From Acidobacteriota bacterium (GTDB lineage: Bacteria > Acidobacteriota > Terriglobia > Acidiferrales > UBA7541), in the NCBI GenBank assembly GCA_013289665.1, contig JABCZN010000019.1:1-64000 (forward strand): a stretch of 64,000 nucleotides of DNA. The letters are read 5' to 3'. A program made the position numbers and the translations under genes. Below are positions 43,145 through 52,051 of this stretch, in pieces (within the stretch, counting starts at the first letter, position 1; each line of letters starts with the position of its first letter). Under the pieces are notes generated by a model, which did no database searches, was not told where the DNA came from, and was given only the letters and a program-made list of their open reading frames with translations.

Positions 43145-46105
43145 ATGAAGACGGATCCCAAAGCGACCGCGGCCCGGGCATTTGTGCGCAGCCTGAATAT
43201 TCTGCTGAAGTTTGCGCGTTTGTACGGGCACGATCACACACGGGTCGTGGAGCAGCTTTCAGTCGCCTGGAATGAGCTCAGAACGGCGATTCCCGAAGGG
43301 GCAGAGACCGGGTTGCTGCTGGGGGCGTCGGGGGCGCAGCTGCTGCTCGATGGGGTGCCGCTTGAAGGGTCGCCGGCCGAGAAACAGTTTGCGCAATTGC
43401 TTTCCGCGGCCGGGCTGGCCAGCGTGCAGTTCACCCAGCAGGTGACCGAAGCGGAACTCGCCAGATTTATCCACGCCTTTCCCGCCGGAAAAGCAAAGCC
43501 TGCCGAACTTGCCGAACAATTGAAAACCGCGATTGCCGATGCCCGAGGCATTCGTGTGAACGAAGTCTGCTTCGTGGCCACCGATTCCCGGCTGAAGGAA
43601 TCCAGCATGGCCGCCCAGATCGCGGCTGCATCCATGGGCGACCAGCAGGATCAATTCCGCAGAATGCTCAACGATCCCAAAAAACTGCTCGAGTTGATCG
43701 CCGCTGCGGAAGGATCGAAAACCGGCGGAGACCCCGGTGCTGGGGGTGAAGGCTCGGGCCCCGGCCGGGGAGAAGGCTGGGGCGGCGGGACCGCAGGCAG
43801 CGACGGGGGCGTGGATTGGGGTAGCGGGACAGGTGGTGGCGCCGGAGGGGAAGCAGGTTGGGGTGCAGGACTTGGTGCTGGAAGCGGCCCGGGCGCTGGC
43901 GGAGCGCCAGGCGGAACCGGGGTGGGAAGCGGAGGACCCGGAGCACGAGCGGGAATTCCGGCCCTGGCAGGTGGCGTAGGCCCTGGCAAGGGAAGTGGCG
44001 CTGGAGGCGGAGCAGGTTGGGGCAGTGGAGGATCAGGAAGCGGCACGGGTACAGGGGGAATTGGCAACGGACCAGGGTGGGGCACGGGGCTTGGCGGCGG
44101 CACTCCGAAAGGCCCGGGTAGCGGCAGCCGAATGTTTGGAGGCCCGGATGACGAATCGATTTACCGAATCCTGCACGCGCTGGCGACGTTCGGGAGCATT
44201 GGAACGAGTCCGAACCCATCCGCGGCTACGGTGGAGTTTCAGGATCAGGTGTCGCAATTGCCTGGCAAGGCGCAAGAGACGCTGAGGAATGCGCTGGCCG
44301 GACTTGCCGAACAGGGGAAGAACAAGAAACTGGACGAGGGCGTGCTGGTGCAGCTGGCGGAACACCTGTCCATCCGGTTTGCGCTCGAACAGTTTGAGCG
44401 CGGTGACGTGAAGGTGAACGCGGTGCGGCAGATGCTGGACCGCATGAACCAGGAAATCGAACATCTGCGAAGTATCCTGGGGCAGCACGAAGACAAAATG
44501 ACCGAAGCGGGAATCCTGGTGGAGTCGCACCGGGAGATGCTCGACCGTGTGTTCTGGGCCTCGGTGCCGGAGAGCGCGAAACGGGAAGTGCTGTTGTCCG
44601 AGGAAGCGTGGTGCATCCCGCCGAAGAACGTGCAGTCGTATGTGGCGGAACTGCTGAAGCAGGGAGAAAAGGCGGATGCCGTCAGCATCCTCGAGAATTA
44701 CGCAAGCTGCGCGGATAGCGACGAGGCGGATGCGCGGAAACGGGCGGCAACGGGGCTTTCAGAAATGGCGGGGCTGTACGCGGAGGCCGATCCCAGACTG
44801 CTCGAGGAAGCCCTGCGCCACATCGGGCTGCGGCTGAACATAGAACAGGATCAGGATTTGCAGTCACTGGTGAGCGCGGCGTTCGTACGACTGAGTCAGG
44901 AAGCGGCGACTCACCGCCAGTATGCGGCGATGTCGCAAGCGCTCGGTTTACTCGAGGGAGTGGAGGCGCAACGCCCGGGAATTGGCAGGACGCTGCGGTC
45001 GAAGATGGGGATCGAGGAGCGGGTGCCGGAGTTTGTGGAGGAGGCGCTGCGCGCGAGAGAGCTGGCCGCGGGACTGACCGGGGTGCTCAAGCATCTGCCG
45101 CAAACGGCGATGGAACAGTTGTCCGCGCGCTTCAATCGGTCCCAGCTCCGCAGCGATCTGGAAAATGTGGCCAACCTGGCGCAGGACCTGGGCGAAGAGG
45201 CGCTGCAATATTTGCGGAGTACGGTTCGCGGCGGACCGCTGGCGGAAGCGGTGGAAATGGTGGGGCTCGTGACCCGTCTGGACCCGCAGGCCGCGGAAGT
45301 TTTCCTGCCTGCCCGGATGAAGGATTTTCCGCGAACGTCGCAAGACCGCGTCATCAGGCAGGTTGCGGCAAGCGGCGCACCCGCAACATGCCGGTTGCTG
45401 CTGGCGCTGCTGGACCATGTTGATCCGCTGGTGATGCCGCTCGTGATTGACGAGATTGGTATGACCGGGGATCGCGAGTCGCTCGGGAGATTGTTGACGA
45501 TCGCCGACGGCGACCTGCCGACCGATGCTGCTCCTTATTTGCGAGTGAAAGCGCTCGAAGCGCTGGGCAGGTTGCGAGCTCCGGAATCGATCCACACCTT
45601 GCGGCGGATTGTGGAAGCGAAAAAGATTTTCGGGTGGGCGAACCCGCAGGAATTGCGGATCGCGGCGTTTCAGGCTCTGGCGAAAATGGACCCGGAGTGG
45701 GCCAGGAAATTCCTGCCGGAGTGCGGAATCGAGGCGGAGGATCTGGCGCTCGAACCGCTGGAAATTCCCGTGGGCTCGAAGTTTGTGCGGCAGCGCAGGC
45801 ACGCGCGTATCCGGCTGCTGAAAGGCGTGGCCGCGGTTAGCACGAACCTGAAACAAAACTGCCGGCTCGAAATCAAGACCGCCAGCCTCGCCGGCGGGCT
45901 GGCGACGACCAATATGCACCTGGCACCCGGAACGAAGGTGCAATTGCGGATGCAATTGGGTTTGCGGAATGTGCAGGCGACGGCCCTGATGCGGGACTAT
46001 CGGGCACAAGATATGTCATTTGAAATCATAGACATAGGGATGGATGAGCGGGGCAGACTGCGCAAGCTGCTGATGGAGAGTTTCAGAAAAGGCAACATCG
46101 AATAG
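43145..46105 (+). CDS. glycine-linker helical-repeat protein with C-terminal PilZ-like domain (paralog B)
   Basis: 986 residues, alignable with paralog A over its whole length outside the linker: RAFVRSLNILLKFARLY at the N-terminus; ERRVPEF-type blocks in the middle; and the C-terminal MDERGRLRKLL. The linker (about 195-330) is again glycine-rich but is composed of Gly-Ser-Thr-Trp-Ala, not the GGPG units. The PilZ-like end has VRQRRHARIRL and then TASLAGGL, which keeps Ser-X-X-Gly with Thr in place of Asp. ATG 43145 aligns with the start of paralog A; GTG 43103 would add 14 residues. Confidence 0.7.
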   Translation: MKTDPKATAARAFVRSLNILLKFARLYGHDHTRVVEQLSVAWNELRTAIPEGAETGLLLGASGAQLLLDGVPLEGSPAEKQFAQLLSAAGLASVQFTQQVTEAELARFIHAFPAGKAKPAELAEQLKTAIADARGIRVNEVCFVATDSRLKESSMAAQIAAASMGDQQDQFRRMLNDPKKLLELIAAAEGSKTGGDPGAGGEGSGPGRGEGWGGGTAGSDGGVDWGSGTGGGAGGEAGWGAGLGAGSGPGAGGAPGGTGVGSGGPGARAGIPALAGGVGPGKGSGAGGGAGWGSGGSGSGTGTGGIGNGPGWGTGLGGGTPKGPGSGSRMFGGPDDESIYRILHALATFGSIGTSPNPSAATVEFQDQVSQLPGKAQETLRNALAGLAEQGKNKKLDEGVLVQLAEHLSIRFALEQFERGDVKVNAVRQMLDRMNQEIEHLRSILGQHEDKMTEAGILVESHREMLDRVFWASVPESAKREVLLSEEAWCIPPKNVQSYVAELLKQGEKADAVSILENYASCADSDEADARKRAATGLSEMAGLYAEADPRLLEEALRHIGLRLNIEQDQDLQSLVSAAFVRLSQEAATHRQYAAMSQALGLLEGVEAQRPGIGRTLRSKMGIEERVPEFVEEALRARELAAGLTGVLKHLPQTAMEQLSARFNRSQLRSDLENVANLAQDLGEEALQYLRSTVRGGPLAEAVEMVGLVTRLDPQAAEVFLPARMKDFPRTSQDRVIRQVAASGAPATCRLLLALLDHVDPLVMPLVIDEIGMTGDRESLGRLLTIADGDLPTDAAPYLRVKALEALGRLRAPESIHTLRRIVEAKKIFGWANPQELRIAAFQALAKMDPEWARKFLPECGIEAEDLALEPLEIPVGSKFVRQRRHARIRLLKGVAAVSTNLKQNCRLEIKTASLAGGLATTNMHLAPGTKVQLRMQLGLRNVQATALMRDYRAQDMSFEIIDIGMDERGRLRKLLMESFRKGNIE

Positions 46106-46298
46106 GCTCGCTCGGGCGACTTCGCCGGCCGGTAAGGGCGGCCCCGGGCCAGGCCATGATTCGTCCGGTACGTGCATTTAGTATGCAAGCAGTAACTATT
46201 CGCAAGTACTACACCTCGGTACCTTTGAGGCATTTACCCAACACAGATTCGTCATTAATCTGGCTTTCACACGCAGCGGTGCGCTGAGGCGCGCCCGG

Positions 46299-49200
46299 TT
46301 GCGGCGAGAGAAAGCTGGACTAAGGGTGTCTGAGCAAGTGTCTAGTGGAGTCCGAATCCGGATTTGCGCGGTATTGTGTGCCGCTGCCACACTCCTTGCG
46401 GGAGCGCGAGCGGAGGAAGCGCGCCCGGACTTTCCAGACAATCCAAGATTTACCGTGCAGAGGTTCGAGGATCAGGAGGGCATGGGAGCGGTTACGACAA
46501 CCGCGCTCGGACAGGATGCCCAGGGCTTCTTGTGGATCGGTACGCAGACAGGTCTTTACCGCTACGACGGAACGCGCGCGAAAAAAATGCTCGAAGTGGA
46601 GAGCATCATCGGGCACTACGTCGTGGACCTGCTGATTGCTCCCGACGGGACACCGTGGTTTGCCGGAACCCGTGGAATCGCGTACTACAGGGACGGACAA
46701 TTTCAGAAACTGGAAATTCCAGCCAGCTCGATGCCGCTGCTGAACGGAGTGCAGATTTTTGCAGTCGACAGCAAGGGAGTTGTTTACGCGCTGATGTACA
46801 AACGCGGCTTGTTGATCCTTGATCCGAAAAATCCCCGCAAGACGGAAACCATCGCCCAGGGACTGGGCAATTGGGAAACGCCGGAAGGGATTGTCCGGGC
46901 GGTGGATGATTCGATCTGGTTCACCGCGGGCAGAAAGCTGGCGCATTTGGCAGCGGGATCCCACGAGATTGAAGTGGAACCCGGGGCCCGTCTGCCGGCT
47001 GAACGCGTAGTGGCATTGCAATTCGACGGAATCGGAATGCTCTGGCTGCGCACGGCCACCCGGCTGGCGCGAGTGGACCCGCGCACGCACAAACTGATTT
47101 TTGAAGAGGAAGTAGTTGCCGAGGAGAACGAGGAAGAGGGGAAACCTTCGGTGGATGCCCAGGGAAAGCTGCTGGTGCCCAGTTCATCGGGACTCTACTG
47201 GCAGGAGAACGGACATTGGCGGCTGGTGAATGTGAAGCAGGGGCTGGCGAGCAACCTGATTCAATGCGCAATCGAAGACCGCGAAGGAACTTTGTGGGTG
47301 GGCGGTTCGGGCACCGGGCTGGACAGGCTGGCGGGAGTGCGTGAGTGGTCGGCGTGGACAACAGCGGAGGGATTGCCGGACAACTCAACGTGGGCCACGC
47401 TGCGGGATCGCCACGGACGGCTTTGGGTGAGCACAGCCCACGGGATCGGAATCTGGAACGGGCAGAAGGGCAGCTGGGAAAATGTGCCAGCGCTGCAGGA
47501 GCATGCTGGGCGGCAGATCCGGCAGATGCAGATTGCGCGCGACGGTTCCATCTGGGCTCTGACGATCACCGGAGCAATCGTAGAGATTGATCCGGAATCA
47601 TATTCGACAACGACGATCGCGAATTTCCGGGGAAGAAATTTTGTGAGCATTGAGGCCGCGCCGGATGGAACCATCTGGGCGACCACGCGCGCGCGACTGG
47701 TTCGATTTGTGCCGCGCGGGCCGGACACAAAAGCGGTCGAAGTGCCACTGCCTGCGATGGATGAGGCGGAGATCGAGTACCTGGCGTTTTCGCCCGGAGG
47801 CGTTCTGTGGGCGACGGGGCCCGGGACGCTTTACCGCTACGACGGGAAAATCTGGAAAGTCCTGAAGGTGCGAGACGGCTTGAACGGCCAGACGATGACG
47901 AGCCTCGCAGCGCTCAATGACAATGAAGTCTGGGTGGCATACAACGACGTTGTTGGCGTGACCCACGTGACCCTGGGCGAGAACGGATTGCCACGGTTTG
48001 AATTTCGCGACTGGGACCGCACCGTGGTGGGCCGCGACTCGCACAACCGGATGTGGTTTAACGGCACGGATGGAATCGTGATCCTTTGGCCGGACGGGCA
48101 TCTGCAGCGGCTGAACCACGCGAACGGGTTGATCTGGGATGATCTGAGTCCGTGGACGGGTGCGCGGGAAGAGGCCGACGGAAGTTACCTGATCGCGACG
48201 TCGCGAGGATTGTCCCGCTACAAGCCCGGGGGTGAAGTGAAAAAAGAGGGTCCGCCGCGGGTAGTGCTGACCTCGCTTTCGCTGGGCGGTACGGAAAGGA
48301 GTGTGAACCAGAAGTCCCTCGTGGACTCGACCGACGGATCACTGATGGTGCAGTTTTCGCCGGTCGTGCTGGACACGCCGGAACAGGTTTCCTGCCGCTA
48401 CCAGTTGAACGGACTGGAAAAACACGTTACAGAAACGCTGCAGCGCGAAGTGCGGTATGGCGGCCTGCCGCCGGGAAGTTACGAGTTCTGGGTGCAGTGC
48501 AAGCTGGCAGATGCGCCGAATTATTCGGCGAAGACGAGTTTTTATTTCCGGGTCCTGCCGAACGTGTGGCAGTCGAGCTGGATGCGGGGACTCGTGGTTG
48601 TGGGGTTGATGGGCGGAATCTGGGGATTCGTTTCGCTGCGCACGCGGACGTTGCACCGGCGAAAAAGCGAGCTGGAAGAGGCGGTGGCGCAACGCAGCGC
48701 GGAACTGCTGCAGAAGAACAAGGAGCTCGAACAAATCTCACTGACCGATCCGCTGACGGGAACGCGAAACCGGCGGTATTTCTACGAAACGATTCCTACC
48801 GATCAGGCGCAGACGTTGCGCTCGCATCAAAGGTTTGGCGATGCGCAACGGACGGCTGGAACGCCCCGGGAGCTGATTTTTGTCCTGGTGGATATTGACC
48901 GGTTCAAGCGCGTAAACGACGAGATGGGCCACGCGGCAGGAGACCGGCTGCTGCAGGAAGTGGCGAAGCGCATTGCGTCGGTCATGCGGCGCTCGGACGA
49001 CCTGGTGCGATGGGGCGGTGAAGAGTTCATGCTGGTTTGCCGGACGACCGATCGGGAGAACGCGGCGCTGCTGTGCAATCGCGTACTGGAGGCTGTCCGC
49101 GACCTGCCGTTCGACGTGGGGAATGGAGTGCAGCTGCACAAGACGTGCTCCATCGGCTGGGCGCCGTTTCCGTGGCTGCCCGGAGACACGCAGATGCTTA

Positions 49201-49370
49201 CCATCGACAACGTAATTGAGCTGGCGGACAAGGCGCTCTATCTGGCGAAGCGCGAAGGGCGCAACCGGAGTTACGGGCTGGTGCCGGCACCGACAGCGAT
49301 CGTTTCAGAAAAGAGCATTTCGATCGAGAATTTGCGCGATTGCCCGCCGGAGCTGGTGCAGATCGTTTGA
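46299..49370 (+). CDS. membrane beta-propeller diguanylate cyclase (reg_prop-Y_Y_Y-GGDEF)
   Basis: 1023 residues. Signal/anchor near the N-terminus, then repeated two-component regulator propeller units (about 55-690; e.g. TTTALGQDAQGFLWIGTQTGLYRYDG), a Y_Y_Y-like domain (about 690-750), a transmembrane helix (about 763-783, GLVVVGLMGGIWGFVSLRT), a short coiled coil, and a GGDEF domain with LTDPLTGTRNRRYFYE, DIDRFKRVNDEMGHAAGDR and the active GGEEF at 906-910. The I-site RRSD lies five residues before it. Predicted to make c-di-GMP in response to an extracellular ligand. The start is TTG 46299; GTG 46326 and 46338 are alternatives. Confidence 0.85.
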   Translation: MRREKAGLRVSEQVSSGVRIRICAVLCAAATLLAGARAEEARPDFPDNPRFTVQRFEDQEGMGAVTTTALGQDAQGFLWIGTQTGLYRYDGTRAKKMLEVESIIGHYVVDLLIAPDGTPWFAGTRGIAYYRDGQFQKLEIPASSMPLLNGVQIFAVDSKGVVYALMYKRGLLILDPKNPRKTETIAQGLGNWETPEGIVRAVDDSIWFTAGRKLAHLAAGSHEIEVEPGARLPAERVVALQFDGIGMLWLRTATRLARVDPRTHKLIFEEEVVAEENEEEGKPSVDAQGKLLVPSSSGLYWQENGHWRLVNVKQGLASNLIQCAIEDREGTLWVGGSGTGLDRLAGVREWSAWTTAEGLPDNSTWATLRDRHGRLWVSTAHGIGIWNGQKGSWENVPALQEHAGRQIRQMQIARDGSIWALTITGAIVEIDPESYSTTTIANFRGRNFVSIEAAPDGTIWATTRARLVRFVPRGPDTKAVEVPLPAMDEAEIEYLAFSPGGVLWATGPGTLYRYDGKIWKVLKVRDGLNGQTMTSLAALNDNEVWVAYNDVVGVTHVTLGENGLPRFEFRDWDRTVVGRDSHNRMWFNGTDGIVILWPDGHLQRLNHANGLIWDDLSPWTGAREEADGSYLIATSRGLSRYKPGGEVKKEGPPRVVLTSLSLGGTERSVNQKSLVDSTDGSLMVQFSPVVLDTPEQVSCRYQLNGLEKHVTETLQREVRYGGLPPGSYEFWVQCKLADAPNYSAKTSFYFRVLPNVWQSSWMRGLVVVGLMGGIWGFVSLRTRTLHRRKSELEEAVAQRSAELLQKNKELEQISLTDPLTGTRNRRYFYETIPTDQAQTLRSHQRFGDAQRTAGTPRELIFVLVDIDRFKRVNDEMGHAAGDRLLQEVAKRIASVMRRSDDLVRWGGEEFMLVCRTTDRENAALLCNRVLEAVRDLPFDVGNGVQLHKTCSIGWAPFPWLPGDTQMLTIDNVIELADKALYLAKREGRNRSYGLVPAPTAIVSEKSISIENLRDCPPELVQIV

Positions 49371-49449
49371 CGCTGAAGGCTGTCCGTCAGCAAGGTTTTT
49401 TCGAGACTTGCCACCCCTGATGTTTGCCCAAATTCCTGAATAGCACGGT

Positions 49450-50766
49450 TCATGCCGGGAGGCACTTGGCGATGATGAGGGTAATGTCGTCGTGCTGCTC
49501 GTGGGGGCTGAATCGGCGGACTTCGTCGACGACGGAAGAAAGCAGATCGCAGGGGGCAAGCGAACGGTGGCGGCGCAGGGCTTCGACCAGGCGCTCTTCG
49601 CCAAACTCCTCGCGGTGCGGGCTAAAGGCTTCCGTGACGCCGTCGGTGTACAAGGCGAGGGTGTCGCCGGGATAGAGCTGGCTTTCCTCGATCTCGCACT
49701 CCCATTCCTTGAAAGCGCCAAGAATTGTCGCGGTGGAGCTGAGCCGATCGAGGGAATCATCGGCGCGCAGGAGCAGCGCGGAGAGATGGCCGCAATTGAT
49801 GTAACGAAGGCGGCGCGCCGTGTCGTCGTACTCGGCGAAGAACAGCGTGGCGAAAGAGCCGCCGAAAGTGTTCTGGCAGAAAAGTTGGTTCACGGCGCAG
49901 AGGAATCGCTGCGGTTGATCCAAAGCGAGCGCGGACTGGCTGCGAAGATTGGCCTGCAGATTGGCCATCAACAGGGCTGCCGCGATACCCTTTCCCGAAA
50001 TGTCGCCAACAATCAGGCCCAGACGCTCCCCGCCCAGGTCGAGAAAATCGTAATAGTCGCCACCGACCTGGCGCGCCTGGTGGCAAACGCCAGCGTATTC
50101 GAGCGTGCGCATGCGGGGAAGCGTCTGCGGAAACAGCCGCGCTTGCACCTGCTGGGCGATTTCGAGTTCCTGGGCGGCCCGGCGTTCGGCCTCTTGACGG
50201 TTGGCGATGGCACGGCGCTGCGTCTCGACCGCATGAGTCACTTCGTCGAAGCTGACGAGCGAAAAAGTGTTGCCGTCGGGATCCTGGAAGCGGCTGAAGA
50301 CGGCGCCCCAAATTGGAGGAGCGTGACGGCCGGAAGCGGCGGCATCACTTGCGAGCGGCGGCTTCGATTGCAAAGCGTGTTTGAAGCGCCTGAGCCGCGG
50401 GTTGGAGAGAAAATGAACGCCGCGCCTGCTCCATTCGCGGAATTTGGCGAGCACGTCTTCGGTGACGAAGGTTACATGGGAGGCGCGGCCGATTTGTCTG
50501 AATTGCTCGGAGTCCCTGCGCGGGACAACCAGTGTGAGGTTGGCCGTGCCATCGGGCGGGCCGACGACGACCCAGGACTGGCCTGGTTGGGCGGATTCTG
50601 TCCGCCCGTCAAAGACGATCTGGAAACCGAGCAGATCCAGGTAGAACTCCAGACTTCGGTCGAGGTTCCGCACATAGACCATCACCGACTGCAAGCGCAG
50701 GAAAGGCTCCTGGCGCGGCGGGATGCTATTCGCGCTTTCCGGCGGTTCTGGTGCAATGCTTGCCAT
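49450..50766 (-). CDS. VOC-SpoIIE fusion protein phosphatase
   Basis: 438 residues. The N-terminal 22-150 is a VOC/glyoxalase-like domain (VMVYVRNLDRSLEFYLDLLGFQIVFDG, then FSRFQDPDGNTFSLVSF). A helical linker (158-190, EAERRAAQELEIAQQ) follows, then a PP2C/SpoIIE domain with QVGGDYYDFLDLG, VGDISGKG, YTDGVTEAFS and HDDITLI, the metal-binding acidic residues. PP2C of this type usually dephosphorylates an anti-anti-sigma partner. ATG 50766 is chosen from the domain start; its ribosome site is weak. Convergent with the diguanylate cyclase gene. Confidence 0.83.
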   Translation of the reverse strand: MASIAPEPPESANSIPPRQEPFLRLQSVMVYVRNLDRSLEFYLDLLGFQIVFDGRTESAQPGQSWVVVGPPDGTANLTLVVPRRDSEQFRQIGRASHVTFVTEDVLAKFREWSRRGVHFLSNPRLRRFKHALQSKPPLASDAAASGRHAPPIWGAVFSRFQDPDGNTFSLVSFDEVTHAVETQRRAIANRQEAERRAAQELEIAQQVQARLFPQTLPRMRTLEYAGVCHQARQVGGDYYDFLDLGGERLGLIVGDISGKGIAAALLMANLQANLRSQSALALDQPQRFLCAVNQLFCQNTFGGSFATLFFAEYDDTARRLRYINCGHLSALLLRADDSLDRLSSTATILGAFKEWECEIEESQLYPGDTLALYTDGVTEAFSPHREEFGEERLVEALRRHRSLAPCDLLSSVVDEVRRFSPHEQHDDITLIIAKCLPA

Positions 50767-50998
50767 GGGCGCATTATATAGGGCCGCGGGATTTTTTATG
50801 AGACTGCTTGACCGTCTGGGCGGAGTCGGGAATGACTCGTGCGCCACTTGACTTGGCGACAGGCGCGGCAGCGCGTGGTGTCCGAACCTGTTCGTATCGT
50901 TTTATGCACAATGCCCGGGCAGTGGCCCTTGTCACCACCGCCGCATTGCGTTGGTATAGAAGGGTAGTTTCCAATCCAATTGAACCGGCGGGTACTGG

Positions 50999-51856
50999 AT
51001 GAAACTCTTCACCTTTTGCTGTGGCGGTGCACTTTGCCTTTTTTCCGCGTTGCCCCTGAAAGCGCAGAGCACCGGGCGGATTGACTGCGCGAGGGACGGC
51101 GGTTACGTCTACCTTTACAGCTCGATGACCACACTCGAGGTGCGCATGACGCTGCAGTGCGGCGAAGTGTTGCGCATCACGGGACGCAGCGATGATTACT
51201 ATAGCGTGCGGACCGCCGCGGGCGAAGCCGGGTTTGTTCCGCGAACGAGCGTTGTTTTACTGAAGGACCAGACGGGGACCGGCCTGTCAACGCCGGCGGC
51301 GAAGCCGCCAACGCGGGAACGCACCCACTACGATGAGCCGCGCAGCGAGGCGGCTGCGCCCGCGCGTGCTGGCGCGGTTGCGTTCGCGCTGGCAAACAAT
51401 ACGCCCATCCGCATGAAACTCAGCGAGACGATTTCGTCGGCTACGGCGCATGTGGGGGACGCGGTCGAACTCCTAGTTGTCGAAGACGTGATTGTCGATG
51501 GCGTCACTGTATTGCCCGCTGGCTCGAAGGTGAACGGCGTCATTGCCGAGGCCGAACCCAAAAAGCGTTTTGGCCATGGCGGCAAGCTGGCTTTCAGCAT
51601 TACTTCCATGACACTGGCCGACGGAGAGTCCGTCAAGGTGCGCTGCTACCAGGAAGCCTCCGGATCTTCGAACACCTCAGCGGACGCGGTTTTGCCGCTC
51701 AGTTCGGGCAAGGATGTTGCGATCCCGAAGGACTTGGAATTCACGGCCCTTGTCGACGGAGAAGTGCGTCTGAAACGCGAAGGTTTTGAGAATCTGAAAA
51801 TTCATCCGGTCACCTCGCCCGCCACAACCGTTCAAAAATCCGAACCGGCGCACTGA
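50999..51856 (+). CDS. exported SH3-like domain protein
   Basis: 285 residues. Signal peptide (1-22, FCCGGALCLFSALPLKA|Q). The N-terminal half (24-90) resembles a bacterial SH3 domain (LYSSMTTLEVRMTLQCGEVLRITGRSDDYYSVRT). The C-terminal half (about 125-215, NTPIRMKLSETISSATAHVGD, VLPAGSKVNGVIAEAEPKKRFG) is similar to the beta-rich domain of the lipoprotein at 33147. Predicted periplasmic; the SH3 domain may bind cell wall. It runs in the same direction as secA, with a 195-base spacer. Confidence 0.75.
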   Translation: MKLFTFCCGGALCLFSALPLKAQSTGRIDCARDGGYVYLYSSMTTLEVRMTLQCGEVLRITGRSDDYYSVRTAAGEAGFVPRTSVVLLKDQTGTGLSTPAAKPPTRERTHYDEPRSEAAAPARAGAVAFALANNTPIRMKLSETISSATAHVGDAVELLVVEDVIVDGVTVLPAGSKVNGVIAEAEPKKRFGHGGKLAFSITSMTLADGESVKVRCYQEASGSSNTSADAVLPLSSGKDVAIPKDLEFTALVDGEVRLKREGFENLKIHPVTSPATTVQKSEPAH

Positions 51857-52051
51857 TTTCCCACCCGGCCAGCCCCAAACTGCTTGCTTCAGGATCGATT
51901 GTTGCAAGCAATCAACCCGCAACGCTTCCAAGGGGCGGTGTTTCTTGGCGGGAGCGCGCCTGACCAGTTACAATGAATTGTTTGGGTGGTGCGGCTGGAG
52001 TGAGCGGGGCCGCGAGCTTTCATACCCCCGTCAGGAGACGGCGAACCTTCC

